Shown piece after piece: positions 40,061 through 48,662 of a DNA stretch of 64,000 nucleotides. A model generated the notes under the pieces. The model did no database searches and had not been told where the DNA came from. It was given only the letters and a program-made list of their open reading frames with translations. This DNA is from Marinovum sp034669705. Its GTDB lineage: Bacteria > Pseudomonadota > Alphaproteobacteria > Rhodobacterales > Rhodobacteraceae. The DNA lies in assembly GCF_034669705.1 (NCBI RefSeq), contig NZ_JAXMOR010000004.1, positions 62,001-126,000 on the forward strand. The letters run 5' to 3'. The stretch's first letter is position 1; every line of letters starts with the position of its first letter. The position numbers and the translations under genes were made by a program.

Positions 40061-41993
40061 GCGCAAGATCGTCGGGGCCATCCTGACCCTGACATTGCTG
40101 GGCGCTGCGATCGGCTATGTGTTGGCGACGGGCTATCTGTCTTTCCGGCATGGGCTGTCGACAAGGGATGTGGATTTTACCTTGCTGGCCCGAAGCTATC
40201 CCGGCTTGCAGGCCAGCCATCCCAAGGATTTCCTCTGGGTGAATCTGATCGTTGGTGGCGCGAGCGTCGCTGCGCTCCTGCTCAGCACCACGCTTCTCGG
40301 CGACGCGCTGACCCGCTTCGGCACGACCCACTGGCAAACGCGGGCCGAGATGAAGCGCGCCGGGTTTTTCGCCCCGCCCGGGGGCGGGTTCCTGCTTGGC
40401 AAGATGGGCGAACCCCGAAGCGGGAAGCCCTTCATCATCTCGCGGACCTTCCCGCATGCGCTCGTCGTCGCGCCGACCGGACGCGGCAAGGGCGTCGGCT
40501 TCGTGATCCCGAACCTCCTGACCTACAAGGGCTCGGCGGTCATCCTTGACGTCAAGGGCGAGAACTTCCGAGAGACAGCCCGCTATCGCTCAACCTCTGG
40601 CGACAAGGTTTCCCGCTTCGCGCCCACCGACTGGGACCGCCCGACCCATCGCTACAATCCGCTGGCCCGGATCGCCGCGATGACCAATCCCGACCGGCAG
40701 CAGATGGAGTTGAAACTCACCGCGAAGCTCTTCCTGCAGACCGACAACGAAAAGCTGAGCGGGCTTCTGGCCGGCGGGATCGATCTCTTTGTCGCGGCCG
40801 GTCTCCTGGCGTTCGAGCGCGGCGTTCCCACCATCGGCGAAATCTACCGCATCACCGCTTCGGGCGGCGACAAGCAGAAGGAATACCTCAAGCGTGCGCA
40901 TGAGGTGAAGAACCCCTCAGCCAGGCTGATCTTCGAGCGCATGGCCTCGACCAATAACGACACGCTGACCTCCTACCTGTCTCTGCTGATGACCTCAGGA
41001 CTCGATACCTGGGACAACAGGGCCATCGATGCGGCGACATCGACATCGGATTTTTCCTTTCGGGACATCCGACGGCTGCCGCATTCGATCTACCTGGTGG
41101 TCGAGCCGGAGGTGGTTCGGCCGCTGGCACCGCTGATCCGACTCTTCTTCTCCGATCTCATCGCATCGCTGCAGACCAGCGAGCCCGGACCGGACGAGCC
41201 TTGGCCGGTGATGATCATGCTCGACGAATTCGACCGCATCGGAAAGATGCCGATCGTGGTCGAAAGCATCAAGACGCTCCGCTCTTACGGCGGCAATCTC
41301 GCCATCGTGACGCAGACAATCCCTGCCCTCGACGAGATTTATGGCGAGAACACGCGGCGTTCCCTGCAAGGCGGCGCCGGTGTCAAACTCTACCTGACAC
41401 CCTCGGAGCAGAAGACCATCGAGGAATTGAGCCAGGCCGTCGGCAAGACCACCAAACGCGTTGTCACCCGGTCCCGGGCCGTCGGCCGCAACCCCTTCGA
41501 AGGCCGCAGCGTGTCCGAACGCACGGAAGATACGCCGCTGCTTACCGAGGATGAGGCGCGGCGTATGAATCTGGACGAAGTCATCCTCGTCGTCGACGCG
41601 CAAATGCCAATCCGGGCGAAACGGATCAAGTATTACGAAGACACACTTCTCAAAACCCTGCACGAAGGACAATCCGGCAGCTTCCCCTACCCCGACGCGG
41701 ACAAGCTGCGCCAGGATCGGCAATTGAGCGAAACAATGGAAACGGTCGAAATGCTGCGCCGGGAACTGCGTGCGGTGAAAGCATCGGGCGGTGAGACAGA
41801 GCCACAGCCAGTCGCCGGGCAAGCAGAAGCTTCCCGATCAACCAGCCGCGGCAGAGCGGCGCGCGCGGCGGTCGCGCGAGGCACCGTCCCTCTCAAACTC
41901 GATCTGGGCACCTTGGGGCTGGATAAAGGCAACAGCGCGGCGCTTGAGAACGCGGTTCAAACCACGAGGTCGATCATTGAGGAACATGCGTGA
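40053..41993 (+). CDS. virD4: Type IV coupling protein (VirD4/TraG)
   Basis: 646 residues. Two N-terminal membrane helices (about 7-27 and 62-82), Walker A APTGRGKGVGF (140-150), the DVKGENFRETA motif, Walker B PVMIMLDEFDRIGKMP, and IVTQTIPALDEIYG. The ATG overlaps the relaxase stop by 8 bp, an unusually direct coupling. The C-terminal tail is Arg/Ser-rich. It links relaxase-DNA to a type IV secretion channel; no VirB genes are in the window. Confidence 0.92.
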   Translation: MDRRKIVGAILTLTLLGAAIGYVLATGYLSFRHGLSTRDVDFTLLARSYPGLQASHPKDFLWVNLIVGGASVAALLLSTTLLGDALTRFGTTHWQTRAEMKRAGFFAPPGGGFLLGKMGEPRSGKPFIISRTFPHALVVAPTGRGKGVGFVIPNLLTYKGSAVILDVKGENFRETARYRSTSGDKVSRFAPTDWDRPTHRYNPLARIAAMTNPDRQQMELKLTAKLFLQTDNEKLSGLLAGGIDLFVAAGLLAFERGVPTIGEIYRITASGGDKQKEYLKRAHEVKNPSARLIFERMASTNNDTLTSYLSLLMTSGLDTWDNRAIDAATSTSDFSFRDIRRLPHSIYLVVEPEVVRPLAPLIRLFFSDLIASLQTSEPGPDEPWPVMIMLDEFDRIGKMPIVVESIKTLRSYGGNLAIVTQTIPALDEIYGENTRRSLQGGAGVKLYLTPSEQKTIEELSQAVGKTTKRVVTRSRAVGRNPFEGRSVSERTEDTPLLTEDEARRMNLDEVILVVDAQMPIRAKRIKYYEDTLLKTLHEGQSGSFPYPDADKLRQDRQLSETMETVEMLRRELRAVKASGGETEPQPVAGQAEASRSTSRGRAARAAVARGTVPLKLDLGTLGLDKGNSAALENAVQTTRSIIEEHA

Positions 41994-42092
41994 GCGACCA
42001 TCTCGCCCTTCACCAGGCCATTTGTGGCGCTGCGAGGTTGCCTCACCGAAGCGGCCAATCATGTAGAGGGCAACGCGGCGGCCTACGGACGA

Positions 42093-42214
42093 AATGGCAA
42101 CGATCCCTTCCTTTCTCATTCGCTTCCCTCTCGTTTCAAGCCAATGGAAAAGATCCTTGCCTTTTGATGCCGTCTTGCCTTATCTGGCCATACATGAAAA
42201 CGATCTTTTCCATT
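42093..42214. promoter_or_regulatory. hipBA operator set: three related half-sites
   Basis: AATGGAAAAGATC at 42143-42155 and its exact inverted copy at 42202-42214 (13 bp, 46 bp apart), plus a degenerate direct copy AATGGCAACGATC at 42093-42105. The last lies 11 bp before the hipB ATG. HipB regulators bind several spaced operators, so this is a credible autoregulatory array. Confidence 0.65.
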
Positions 42215-42225
42215 TGAGGCGACGC

Positions 42226-42462
42226 ATGGCCGCAGTTCCACTCCCGATCTCAGATGCAGCGTCTCTCGGCGCAATTCTGCGAGGAACGCGAAAAGCACTC
42301 GGAATCACGCAAGAGACGCTCTCGCTTCAGACCGGGATATCCCGCCCGACGATCCGGAGCATCGAGCACGGCAAGGAGACCGCCCACCTGGGTCTTGTCC
42401 TTCAGATTTGCCGTGACCTCGGCGTGACCCTCGAGGTCACACCGCCCGAAGGCGTGGACTGA
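42226..42462 (+). CDS. hipB: HipB-like Xre antitoxin
   Basis: 78 residues from ATG 42226; the upstream in-frame sequence covers the operators and is rejected. Cro/C1 helix-turn-helix: LGAILRGTRKALGITQETLSLQTGISRPTIRSIEHGKETAHLGLVLQICRDLGV. It represses the operon and neutralises HipA. The hipA ATG is 2 bp after its stop. Confidence 0.88.
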   Translation: MAAVPLPISDAASLGAILRGTRKALGITQETLSLQTGISRPTIRSIEHGKETAHLGLVLQICRDLGVTLEVTPPEGVD

Positions 42463-42464
42463 AG

Positions 42465-43814
42465 ATGACCATCCTGGACGTCTATCTCGAGGCCGTGTCA
42501 GACCCGATCGGAAAACTCTCCGCGGCGACGGATGGCACGATGTCATTCGCCTACACCACAAACGACCTTCCCCATCCGGTTTCAATGTCGATGCCGATAC
42601 GGGAAGAGCCCTATGGCGACGTTGTCACCCGCGGATATTTCTCCAACCTCCTCTTCGAGAACGAGATGCGCGACCAGGTCATGCAACGCCACGGCATTGC
42701 CGAGCGCGACATCGTCGGGCTTCTCTACCATCTCGGGGCCGACTGCCCCGGTGCGATCAGTTGCGTGCCGGAAGGGTCCACGCCAGCAAAGCGGCCGGGA
42801 CGGCTCGACGTGGACTATAGCGCACTCGACGGAGCGCCGGTGCTGCCCGAAGCCCTGTCTTCCGTGACTGACCCGTTACCCGTCGGCGCGTCTCTGGCGG
42901 AAATCATGACCTCCTTGCGGGATCATCGGCGGCTTCCTCCAGAATCGGAAGATCCGTCGCCACTGGCTGGCGTGCAGGGGAAAATCGCGCTCACGCGACT
43001 GCCAGACGGGCGCCTCGGATTGCCCGTGCCGGGCAGCGGTTCGCCCACGACACATATCCTGAAGGTGCCGCGGGCGGCGGCCATGACTTCGGTCAGACGC
43101 GAGCACCTTGCCACGCGCCTCATGGCCAAGGCCCAGGATCACCCTGTGGCCGAGACTTGCGTTTTGGGCGAGGGTGACCTGCAGGGCCTTCTCGTGGCGC
43201 GCTTCGACCGCCGCCTTGAGGGGGCCGAGGTGCATCGGGTGCACCAGGAAGATTTCTGTCAGGCGCTGGGCTTCGGCCATTGGCTGAAATACGAACGTAA
43301 TGGCGAGGAAGGCCGGGCTTTCACGGCGGATGCGATCGGCCATCTTCTCGATTCAACCCGCGTTCCGGCGAAGGCGCGGCAGGCCTTTTTCGAGATCACG
43401 CTGGTGAATCTCCTGCTCGGCAACTCCGACAACCACGCGAAAAACCACGCCCTTCTCTATACCGCTTCGAAACCCGAGCTGGCTCCGGCCTACGACGTCG
43501 ATCCGGTCCTGCTCGACGACGTGACCCACGAGATGTCGTTCCGCATCGGGGACGCACGGGTTGCCGACGACATCACCGTGGAAGATCTGGACCGCTTCCT
43601 GAAAGCCCTTGGCGGGCGTAGCTTCGGCAAGCCTCAACAGCGGCGGGTCGCGTCGATCATCAAGACACTTGTAAAAGCCGCCGACGCGCTCCCGCGCCCT
43701 GCCGGAAAAGGCCTCTGCGACGTGATCCGCCAGCAGGCATACCACCTGTCCGGCAATCTCGCGCTTGGCCTCGATGTTCCGGAATTCGACGCGGTTCCGG
43801 TCAACCGCCCTTGA
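42465..43814 (+). CDS. hipA: HipA-like serine/threonine kinase toxin
   Basis: 449 residues with the HipA N-terminal subdomain (SFAYTTNDLPHPVSMSMP, GYFSNLLFENEMRDQVMQRHGI), an ATP-loop region SPLAGVQGKIALTRL, THILKVP, FDRRLEGAEVHRVHQEDFCQALG and the catalytic GNSDNHAKNHALLY followed by APAYDVDPV. Classic HipA phosphorylates glutamyl-tRNA synthetase and induces persistence; the target here may differ. All kinase residues I can place are intact. Confidence 0.88.
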   Translation: MTILDVYLEAVSDPIGKLSAATDGTMSFAYTTNDLPHPVSMSMPIREEPYGDVVTRGYFSNLLFENEMRDQVMQRHGIAERDIVGLLYHLGADCPGAISCVPEGSTPAKRPGRLDVDYSALDGAPVLPEALSSVTDPLPVGASLAEIMTSLRDHRRLPPESEDPSPLAGVQGKIALTRLPDGRLGLPVPGSGSPTTHILKVPRAAAMTSVRREHLATRLMAKAQDHPVAETCVLGEGDLQGLLVARFDRRLEGAEVHRVHQEDFCQALGFGHWLKYERNGEEGRAFTADAIGHLLDSTRVPAKARQAFFEITLVNLLLGNSDNHAKNHALLYTASKPELAPAYDVDPVLLDDVTHEMSFRIGDARVADDITVEDLDRFLKALGGRSFGKPQQRRVASIIKTLVKAADALPRPAGKGLCDVIRQQAYHLSGNLALGLDVPEFDAVPVNRP

Positions 43815-43845
43815 GGCACGGCACGAACCGTCTCGTCCTCCTCAG

Positions 43846-45147
43846 CTATCGGCCAGCGGCTTCGTTTGCGGGCTGGTCGGGTGCCGTGTCTGGCACTGTG
43901 CCCTCCGGTTCGGTACGCGGGTCGAGCGCCATTGCTGCCGGAGAGATATCGGGCAACGGCACAAACTTCTCGCGGCCTTCGGTTGGCAAAGCCTGCCCGA
44001 CCCTGATGCTGACGAGGACGAAGAGCGCATAGGCGATTGCCACGGCGGATTCGAACAGGAAAAACGACCGTGGACCGTAGATCGACATCAGCGTCGAGGC
44101 CAGCAGCGGGCCGATTGTGGCACCGATGGAGTAGACCATCAGCAACCGGCCAGACGCGGCGACGTAGTACTTCCGTTCCAGCCGGTCGAAGGTCTGGGCC
44201 ACACAGAGCGGATAGACACTGCTGATCGCACCGCCGAAGGCCAGCGCCATGATCATCAGTGCCGCCAAGGGCAGACCATTGGCAATCGAGTTCGACAGCA
44301 GCCCCCAGGACGTGCCGACGGCGATCAACATGCACGACATGACGATGCGCCGGTCGAACCTGTCGGCCAGCATACCCACCGGCACCTGCGCGGCGAGACC
44401 GCCGATCACCACAGTGCTCATGAACAGGGCGGCCTCGGACACACCCAGACCGATCTGGCGGGCGAAGACGACCCCGAGGGCATAGAACGATCCAACGAGA
44501 ATCCCCGCAACGCCGGCGCCGATGACCCCGACCCGCGATGCTTCGAACAGCGCCGTCACGCCAAGAACGCGCAGGTCGCCGAGGTTGGGCTCGCCCAGGC
44601 GCGTCATCGCGATCGGAACGAGAGACAGCCCGACAAGCGCGGAGGCGATCATCAGGTGATCGCTGCCGCCCACGGGTGCCACGTTTACCAATGTCTGGCC
44701 CAGGGCAATCGCCAGGTAGAAAGCCAGCATGTAATAGCCGAGCACGCGGCCGCGGGTCGCGTTGCTGCTGCGTTCGTTTAGCCAGCTTTCGATCGAGGTG
44801 GTCATCCCCGCGATACAGAATCCGTTGACGATCCGCAGGATCACCCAGGCGGCAGGGTGGAAGAAGAAGTCATAGGCCAGACAAGTGGCCGCCGTCAGCG
44901 CTGCAAAGGTCGAGAATGCGCGGATATGACCGATCCGAAGGATGACATGTTTACCCTTGAGCCCGCCATAGGCGAGGCCGAGATAATAGGCCGCCATGAT
45001 CGCGCCGATCAGCGCCACCGAGTAATCCGCCGCCTGCATGCGCAGCGGCAGGACGACGCCCAAGAGGCTGTTGCCGGCCATGAACGTGACCGTACCGGCC
45101 AGCAGGGATTTCACGGGGGCCAAAAGGCCGCGAAGGGTCTGAGCCAT
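43846..45147 (-). CDS. MFS transporter (YcaD-like)
   Basis: 433 residues with about 12 membrane helices. The N-terminal half has AGNSLLGVVLPLRMQAADYSVALIGAIMAAYYLGLAYGG and SIESWLNERSSNATRGRVLGYYMLAFYLAIALGQ, which match the YcaD-type MFS family; the soluble C-terminal tail is acidic and Pro-rich. Substrate unknown. It converges on hipA (31 bp between stops) and lies downstream of dps with a terminator between. Confidence 0.82.
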   Translation of the reverse strand: MAQTLRGLLAPVKSLLAGTVTFMAGNSLLGVVLPLRMQAADYSVALIGAIMAAYYLGLAYGGLKGKHVILRIGHIRAFSTFAALTAATCLAYDFFFHPAAWVILRIVNGFCIAGMTTSIESWLNERSSNATRGRVLGYYMLAFYLAIALGQTLVNVAPVGGSDHLMIASALVGLSLVPIAMTRLGEPNLGDLRVLGVTALFEASRVGVIGAGVAGILVGSFYALGVVFARQIGLGVSEAALFMSTVVIGGLAAQVPVGMLADRFDRRIVMSCMLIAVGTSWGLLSNSIANGLPLAALMIMALAFGGAISSVYPLCVAQTFDRLERKYYVAASGRLLMVYSIGATIGPLLASTLMSIYGPRSFFLFESAVAIAYALFVLVSIRVGQALPTEGREKFVPLPDISPAAMALDPRTEPEGTVPDTAPDQPANEAAGR

Positions 45148-45244
45148 TGAATTCGGATCCGAAAACTTTGCCCGTGGACCTCTGGGGCGGGACGGATTGA
45201 AGGGTCTCGGCAGAGAACGGTGCAGGTGCGGAGCAATGCAAAAC

Positions 45245-45265
45245 GCCCCGGCGCCGGGCCGGGGC
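45245..45265 (-). terminator. Rho-independent terminator downstream of dps
   Basis: Stem GCCCCGGC (45245-45252)/GCCGGGGC (45258-45265). On the minus strand the stem is followed by GTTTTG, and the site lies about 85 bp after the dps stop. Confidence 0.7.
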
Positions 45266-45350
45266 TGATCTGCTTATCAGTGTTGATGGTAGCGCCTGGA
45301 GCGCGCCGCATGCAACCCGGGCTTGTTGCCCGGGCGTGAGCGGGATGCCC

Positions 45351-45845
45351 TCAGGACGCCGTCGCACGGAGCATCCAGGCGGCTTTTTCGTGGAACGCTG
45401 CGCGCTCGGTGGCGAGATCGGCGGTCACCGGATCGCCCGCGGCCTCGGCGGTGAGGACAAGGGCGCGCATACGCTGCTCCAGCGCGTCATGGTCCGCCAG
45501 CAGATCGCGGACCATGTCTTCTGCACTCAGGTCGGCGTTCGGATCCTGCTTGCCTGGCGCCGCAGTCAAACCGGCCAGGTTGATCAGTGCAGGCTTGCCA
45601 AGGGCACGGCTCCGCTCCGCCAGCACATCCGCAGCGGCGAACATGTCGGTATACTGGGCCTCGGTCATTTCGTGGATCGAGTAGAACAACGGGCCGGTCA
45701 CGTTCCAGTGGTAGGTGTGGGATTTCAAGACAAGCCGATAGGTGTCTGTCAGAACCTCGGCCAGGGCTTCGGTCACCGACGGGATGTCGAGCTTGTCGGT
45801 CTCGGCGACATGGGCTTTCGGGGTTTTTTGCAAAGTGGTCGTCAT
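45351..45845 (-). CDS. dps: Dps-family DNA-protecting ferritin
   Basis: 164 residues with the Dps ferroxidase pattern: LADTYRLVLKSHTYHWNVTGPLFYSIHEMTEAQYTDMFAAADVLAERSRALG, with the inter-subunit H and D/E ligands visible in HTYHWNV and H-x-M-x-x-x-Q-Y. (The first residues read LTDTYRL.) It stores iron and shields DNA under oxidative or starvation stress. It lies 9 bp downstream of the universal stress protein gene, likely co-transcribed. Confidence 0.9.
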   Translation of the reverse strand: MTTTLQKTPKAHVAETDKLDIPSVTEALAEVLTDTYRLVLKSHTYHWNVTGPLFYSIHEMTEAQYTDMFAAADVLAERSRALGKPALINLAGLTAAPGKQDPNADLSAEDMVRDLLADHDALEQRMRALVLTAEAAGDPVTADLATERAAFHEKAAWMLRATAS

Positions 45846-45854
45846 GGTGGTCTC

Positions 45855-46805
45855 CTATATTGCGAGTGGTGGCATGGTGCCGACGGATTGCACGGCAGCT
45901 GGGTCACGTTGGGCGACGGCATCGGGAACTTGCGTCGCGGGCAGACGGCCGATCAGCACGTCGCACCCCGCATTGCGCAACAACTGCCGCATGACGCCGC
46001 CGATGAAGACCCGCCTGAGCAGCCCGGACCGGTTGGGACCGAGCGCGATCAGGTCGACATCGGGCGCGTGGGTCACGCGGGAAAGTTCTTGCGCCGGGTC
46101 ACCGCGCAGCACCTGCCAGGTCACGCCCGGCGAAAGCTCGGGAGTCAGCGATGCCAACCGCGCTTCGGCGTCCTGCGCCAGCACGTCGTGGTGCGTTGTC
46201 AGATCGCTGCGCGCCAGTCCGACGCGCAGCATCGACTGTTCGAGCTGTGGCGAGACGGCGACGGCCTGAACCATATGCACCTTGGCGTCCGGCAGAAGGG
46301 CCGAGACAAAGGACAGCGCAGCGGGCGCTGTGTCGGGGCCATCGATCGCCAGAAGCACGCGATCGTAAGGCTTGTCCACGGTCGGCTTTACAACCAGCAC
46401 GGTGGCGTGACCGGCAGCCATCACCTTCTCGGTGGTGGAGCCAAGCAGCTTCGTGACGATCCAGGGCTTGTGATGCGCCCGCATGACCACAAGCATCGGC
46501 TCGAGTTCCTTGCAGATCTTGATCAGCCGTTCGGCTGGTATGCCGGTATCGATGCATACCCCGACTTCAGCCGGATCCACGCCGTGCCGACGCAGTGCCG
46601 CGTCGATCCGGTCTCGGGCGGCAAATTCCGCCTGGCCGCGAAAGGTCGTGATCAACGCCGCCGAGGCCGCATGATCCGGCAGGTCAACAATATGCACAAT
46701 GGTCAGCGCAACACCGTGACGCGCTGCGACCTCGAGACCGCGCAGCAGGACTGCGTCGTCTTCCGGAAACCGGTCGATCGCCGCGAGGATGCGAATGGCT
46801 TTCAC
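45855..46805 (-). CDS. Universal stress protein with two UspA domains
   Basis: 316 residues from GTG 46805, chosen because AGGAG lies 9 nt upstream and the protein then begins VKAIRILAAIDRFPED. Two Usp domains: the first ends LVVMRAHHKPWIVTKLLGSTTEKVMAAGHATVLVVKP, the second starts YDRVLLAIDGPDTAPAAL and ends IALGPNRSGLLRRVFIGGVMRQLLRNAGCDVLI. The G-x2-G-x9-G(S/T)-type loops are partly kept. Coupled with dps, a general stress operon. Confidence 0.85.
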   Translation of the reverse strand: MKAIRILAAIDRFPEDDAVLLRGLEVAARHGVALTIVHIVDLPDHAASAALITTFRGQAEFAARDRIDAALRRHGVDPAEVGVCIDTGIPAERLIKICKELEPMLVVMRAHHKPWIVTKLLGSTTEKVMAAGHATVLVVKPTVDKPYDRVLLAIDGPDTAPAALSFVSALLPDAKVHMVQAVAVSPQLEQSMLRVGLARSDLTTHHDVLAQDAEARLASLTPELSPGVTWQVLRGDPAQELSRVTHAPDVDLIALGPNRSGLLRRVFIGGVMRQLLRNAGCDVLIGRLPATQVPDAVAQRDPAAVQSVGTMPPLAI

Positions 46806-46847
46806 GGTGTGTACTCCTCTTCTCAAACCAGTGTGACAGGCCAGGGG

Positions 46848-47171
46848 TCAGAACATCACATCTCGGCGGGTGGTCATATGGTCGTAGGCCGAAAACAGCG
46901 CGCTGGCCGCGGCAAAGGTCGCGACGGCGGGCGCGGTGGCTGCAATCGCGCCGGCCGTGGTCATTCGCTCGATGCCGTAGTCGGAAGTGGGGCTGCGGAC
47001 CGGAGCACTACGAGGCGGCGGGGCGGCTTGGATGTGCAATCCGCCGTCATCCTCCCAGCGGGCAATGCATTCGGTGCTCGGTGCTTTGGCTATTGGCTGC
47101 GCAGCAGAAGCGGTGGCGGGTTGGAACAGGTCGGGGAACAGCTCTTCGAAGTCGGCGGCACAGATCATCAT
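46848..47171 (-). CDS. Hypothetical protein, Ala-rich C-terminal helix
   Basis: 107 residues. The start MMICAADFEELFPDLFQPA is acidic and helical; residues 70-95 (TTAGAIAATAPAVATFAAASALFSAYDHM) form a weakly hydrophobic Ala-rich helix. AGAGGA lies 8 nt before ATG 47171. It is 42 bp upstream of the stress operon and in the same direction, so it may belong to it. Not recognised. Confidence 0.55.
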   Translation of the reverse strand: MMICAADFEELFPDLFQPATASAAQPIAKAPSTECIARWEDDGGLHIQAAPPPRSAPVRSPTSDYGIERMTTAGAIAATAPAVATFAAASALFSAYDHMTTRRDVMF

Positions 47172-47333
47172 CTCCTGGATCCTCTCTGAACGAAAAAAAG
47201 TCTGAACGCGGGCGTACCGTGCCGCCGGAACCCGGCGGCACGGAAACCTGCGGCGTGACGCTCACCTCACTGGACGGCGGGCACCGCCCTTACCACCTGC
47301 GTGCGTCGTCAGTCGCCGCGACGGGCACCTTTC

Positions 47334-47576
47334 TCAGGTCGTGATCGTCGAACCCGTCGACGATGCTTTCGACTCGCCGCGGAAGACCCCGATATCGCGC
47401 AGCGTCGCGTCGTCGAGCGAATGGAAGGCAGCAATCATCTTGTTTCGCTGCCACTTCCGATAAGCGGTCCGGACCCATTCGCGAAAGCCGCCACCGGCGT
47501 CTCTTTTGGCGCGAAAAGCCTTTGCGTAGGGCGGCTTGGAAGAAAGGTAGTTATGATGCGTCAGGTAAGGATGCAT
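47334..47576 (-). CDS. DUF1127 small protein
   Basis: 80 residues from ATG 47576 (GGAGA 6 nt upstream, better than ATG 47588). The C-terminal RKWQRNKMIAAFHSLDDATLRDIGVFRGE is the DUF1127 motif found in many small alphaproteobacterial proteins linked to RNA turnover, phosphate and stress responses. Orphan here, in a stress-gene context. Confidence 0.82.
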   Translation of the reverse strand: MHPYLTHHNYLSSKPPYAKAFRAKRDAGGGFREWVRTAYRKWQRNKMIAAFHSLDDATLRDIGVFRGESKASSTGSTITT

Positions 47577-48124
47577 GTCATTCTCCATGTCGAGATTGCT
47601 GGAACCACGAAGGACGCGCCCACATCAGCCGGACTGCCCACGGATTTCCGCAAAGGGCTGTCGGACGACGCAAACGCCTTCGTCTTTCGGTGTGATCAAG
47701 GGAAGATCGAATGAAGCCCCGTGGCGCAGGCCGACAAAGCAGCCAGCCCCGCCCGGGGTTACCGGCGGTTCAGCAGATTTCCTGCGAAGAGCAGGAACCT
47801 CGTATGAAGCATGAACTTGGTCATGACGCTAAGATGGCCTGGTCAGGCAGGGCTTTCAAGCCTGCCGGGCAGGCTGCGACCTTATGGCCTGAAAGCGGCT
47901 GATGCGCACAATTGCGCTGCCGGGCACGATCGCAAGATTGACGCAGAGGTGCCGAATGCCTATCACCTCAGGTATGTTGGTACACGCAGATCATTTCCGA
48001 TTTCTTCTGCTGAACCGCCCGATTCCCCGGGCGGTGTAGGCGCGTACGCGCCTCCTGAACCTCCCGGGGTCTCCTCACAATCCGAAAAACGTGATGTGGC
48101 GACGCTGTCGCCCGAGGAGAGATC
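47577..48124. other. Gene-free stretch with adjacent hairpin and palindrome
   Basis: About 550 bp without a convincing gene; open frames here lack motifs. Near the right end, CCGCCCG/CGGGCGG (48015-48021/48028-48034) forms a hairpin, directly followed by the perfect 16-bp palindrome AGGCGCGTACGCGCCT (48038-48053). GAGGAG at 48114-48119 is the ribosome-binding site for the next gene. Confidence 0.5.
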
Positions 48125-48577
48125 ATGACCGGTATCCACCACACCACCCTGTTCGCCGCCCAATCAATGATCCGCTTGGGCACCCGGCCGCCCGGCGGGA
48201 CGCCTCTGCCGGTGTCGGATCATCGGCAGCTTCAGCGGCACCTGGAAAACTGCGAGCAATCCCGGCTTCCTGCCTGGAACCTGCTGGCCTATGTCCTGCG
48301 CGACAAGATCATGATGACGGACCCGGTCAGCGACTTTCATGCCCGCGATCTGGCGATCGGAGGATCCTGCGTGACCTATTCCGTGGACCGAGGGCCGGAA
48401 GAGACCGGCCTGTTGGCCCATCGCGCCAGATCGGCGTCCGGCATAAGCGTGATCCCGGTGGCCTCGCTGCTCGGCGCCACGCTGATCGGCATGTCGGTCG
48501 GGCAGCGGGCGCCGCTGTTGCTTGAGGGCGGCGCGATCAAGCCGGTCAGGGTCCTCGCCGTCGCGCCACCCGCCTGA
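48125..48577 (+). CDS. Rnk-like GreA/GreB C-terminal-domain protein, divergent
   Basis: 150 residues. The second half (HARDLAIGGSCVTYSVDRGPEETGLLAHRARSASGISVIPVASLLGATLIGMSVGQRAPLL) has the GreA/B C-terminal FKBP-like pattern: a beta-strand start, then 'V.S.LG.ALIG...G'. The first half replaces the Rnk coiled coil with PLPVSDHRQLQRHLENCEQS. It probably binds RNA polymerase or is a decayed paralogue of the next gene, 85 bp downstream. Confidence 0.65.
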   Translation: MTGIHHTTLFAAQSMIRLGTRPPGGTPLPVSDHRQLQRHLENCEQSRLPAWNLLAYVLRDKIMMTDPVSDFHARDLAIGGSCVTYSVDRGPEETGLLAHRARSASGISVIPVASLLGATLIGMSVGQRAPLLLEGGAIKPVRVLAVAPPA

Positions 48578-48662
48578 TCCGGAACCGAGAACCTACGCAC
48601 GACCTCCAGGCCGTGGCCCACAAGCCACCCGCCCTTCGCCTTACTTCCAGAAGGAAATCGAA

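Noticed and set aside
47711..48128. Plus-strand frames between the DUF1127 and Rnk-like genes
   Set aside because: No motif, and the frames run through a hairpin and a palindrome; Pro/Gly-rich ends suggest noncoding DNA.
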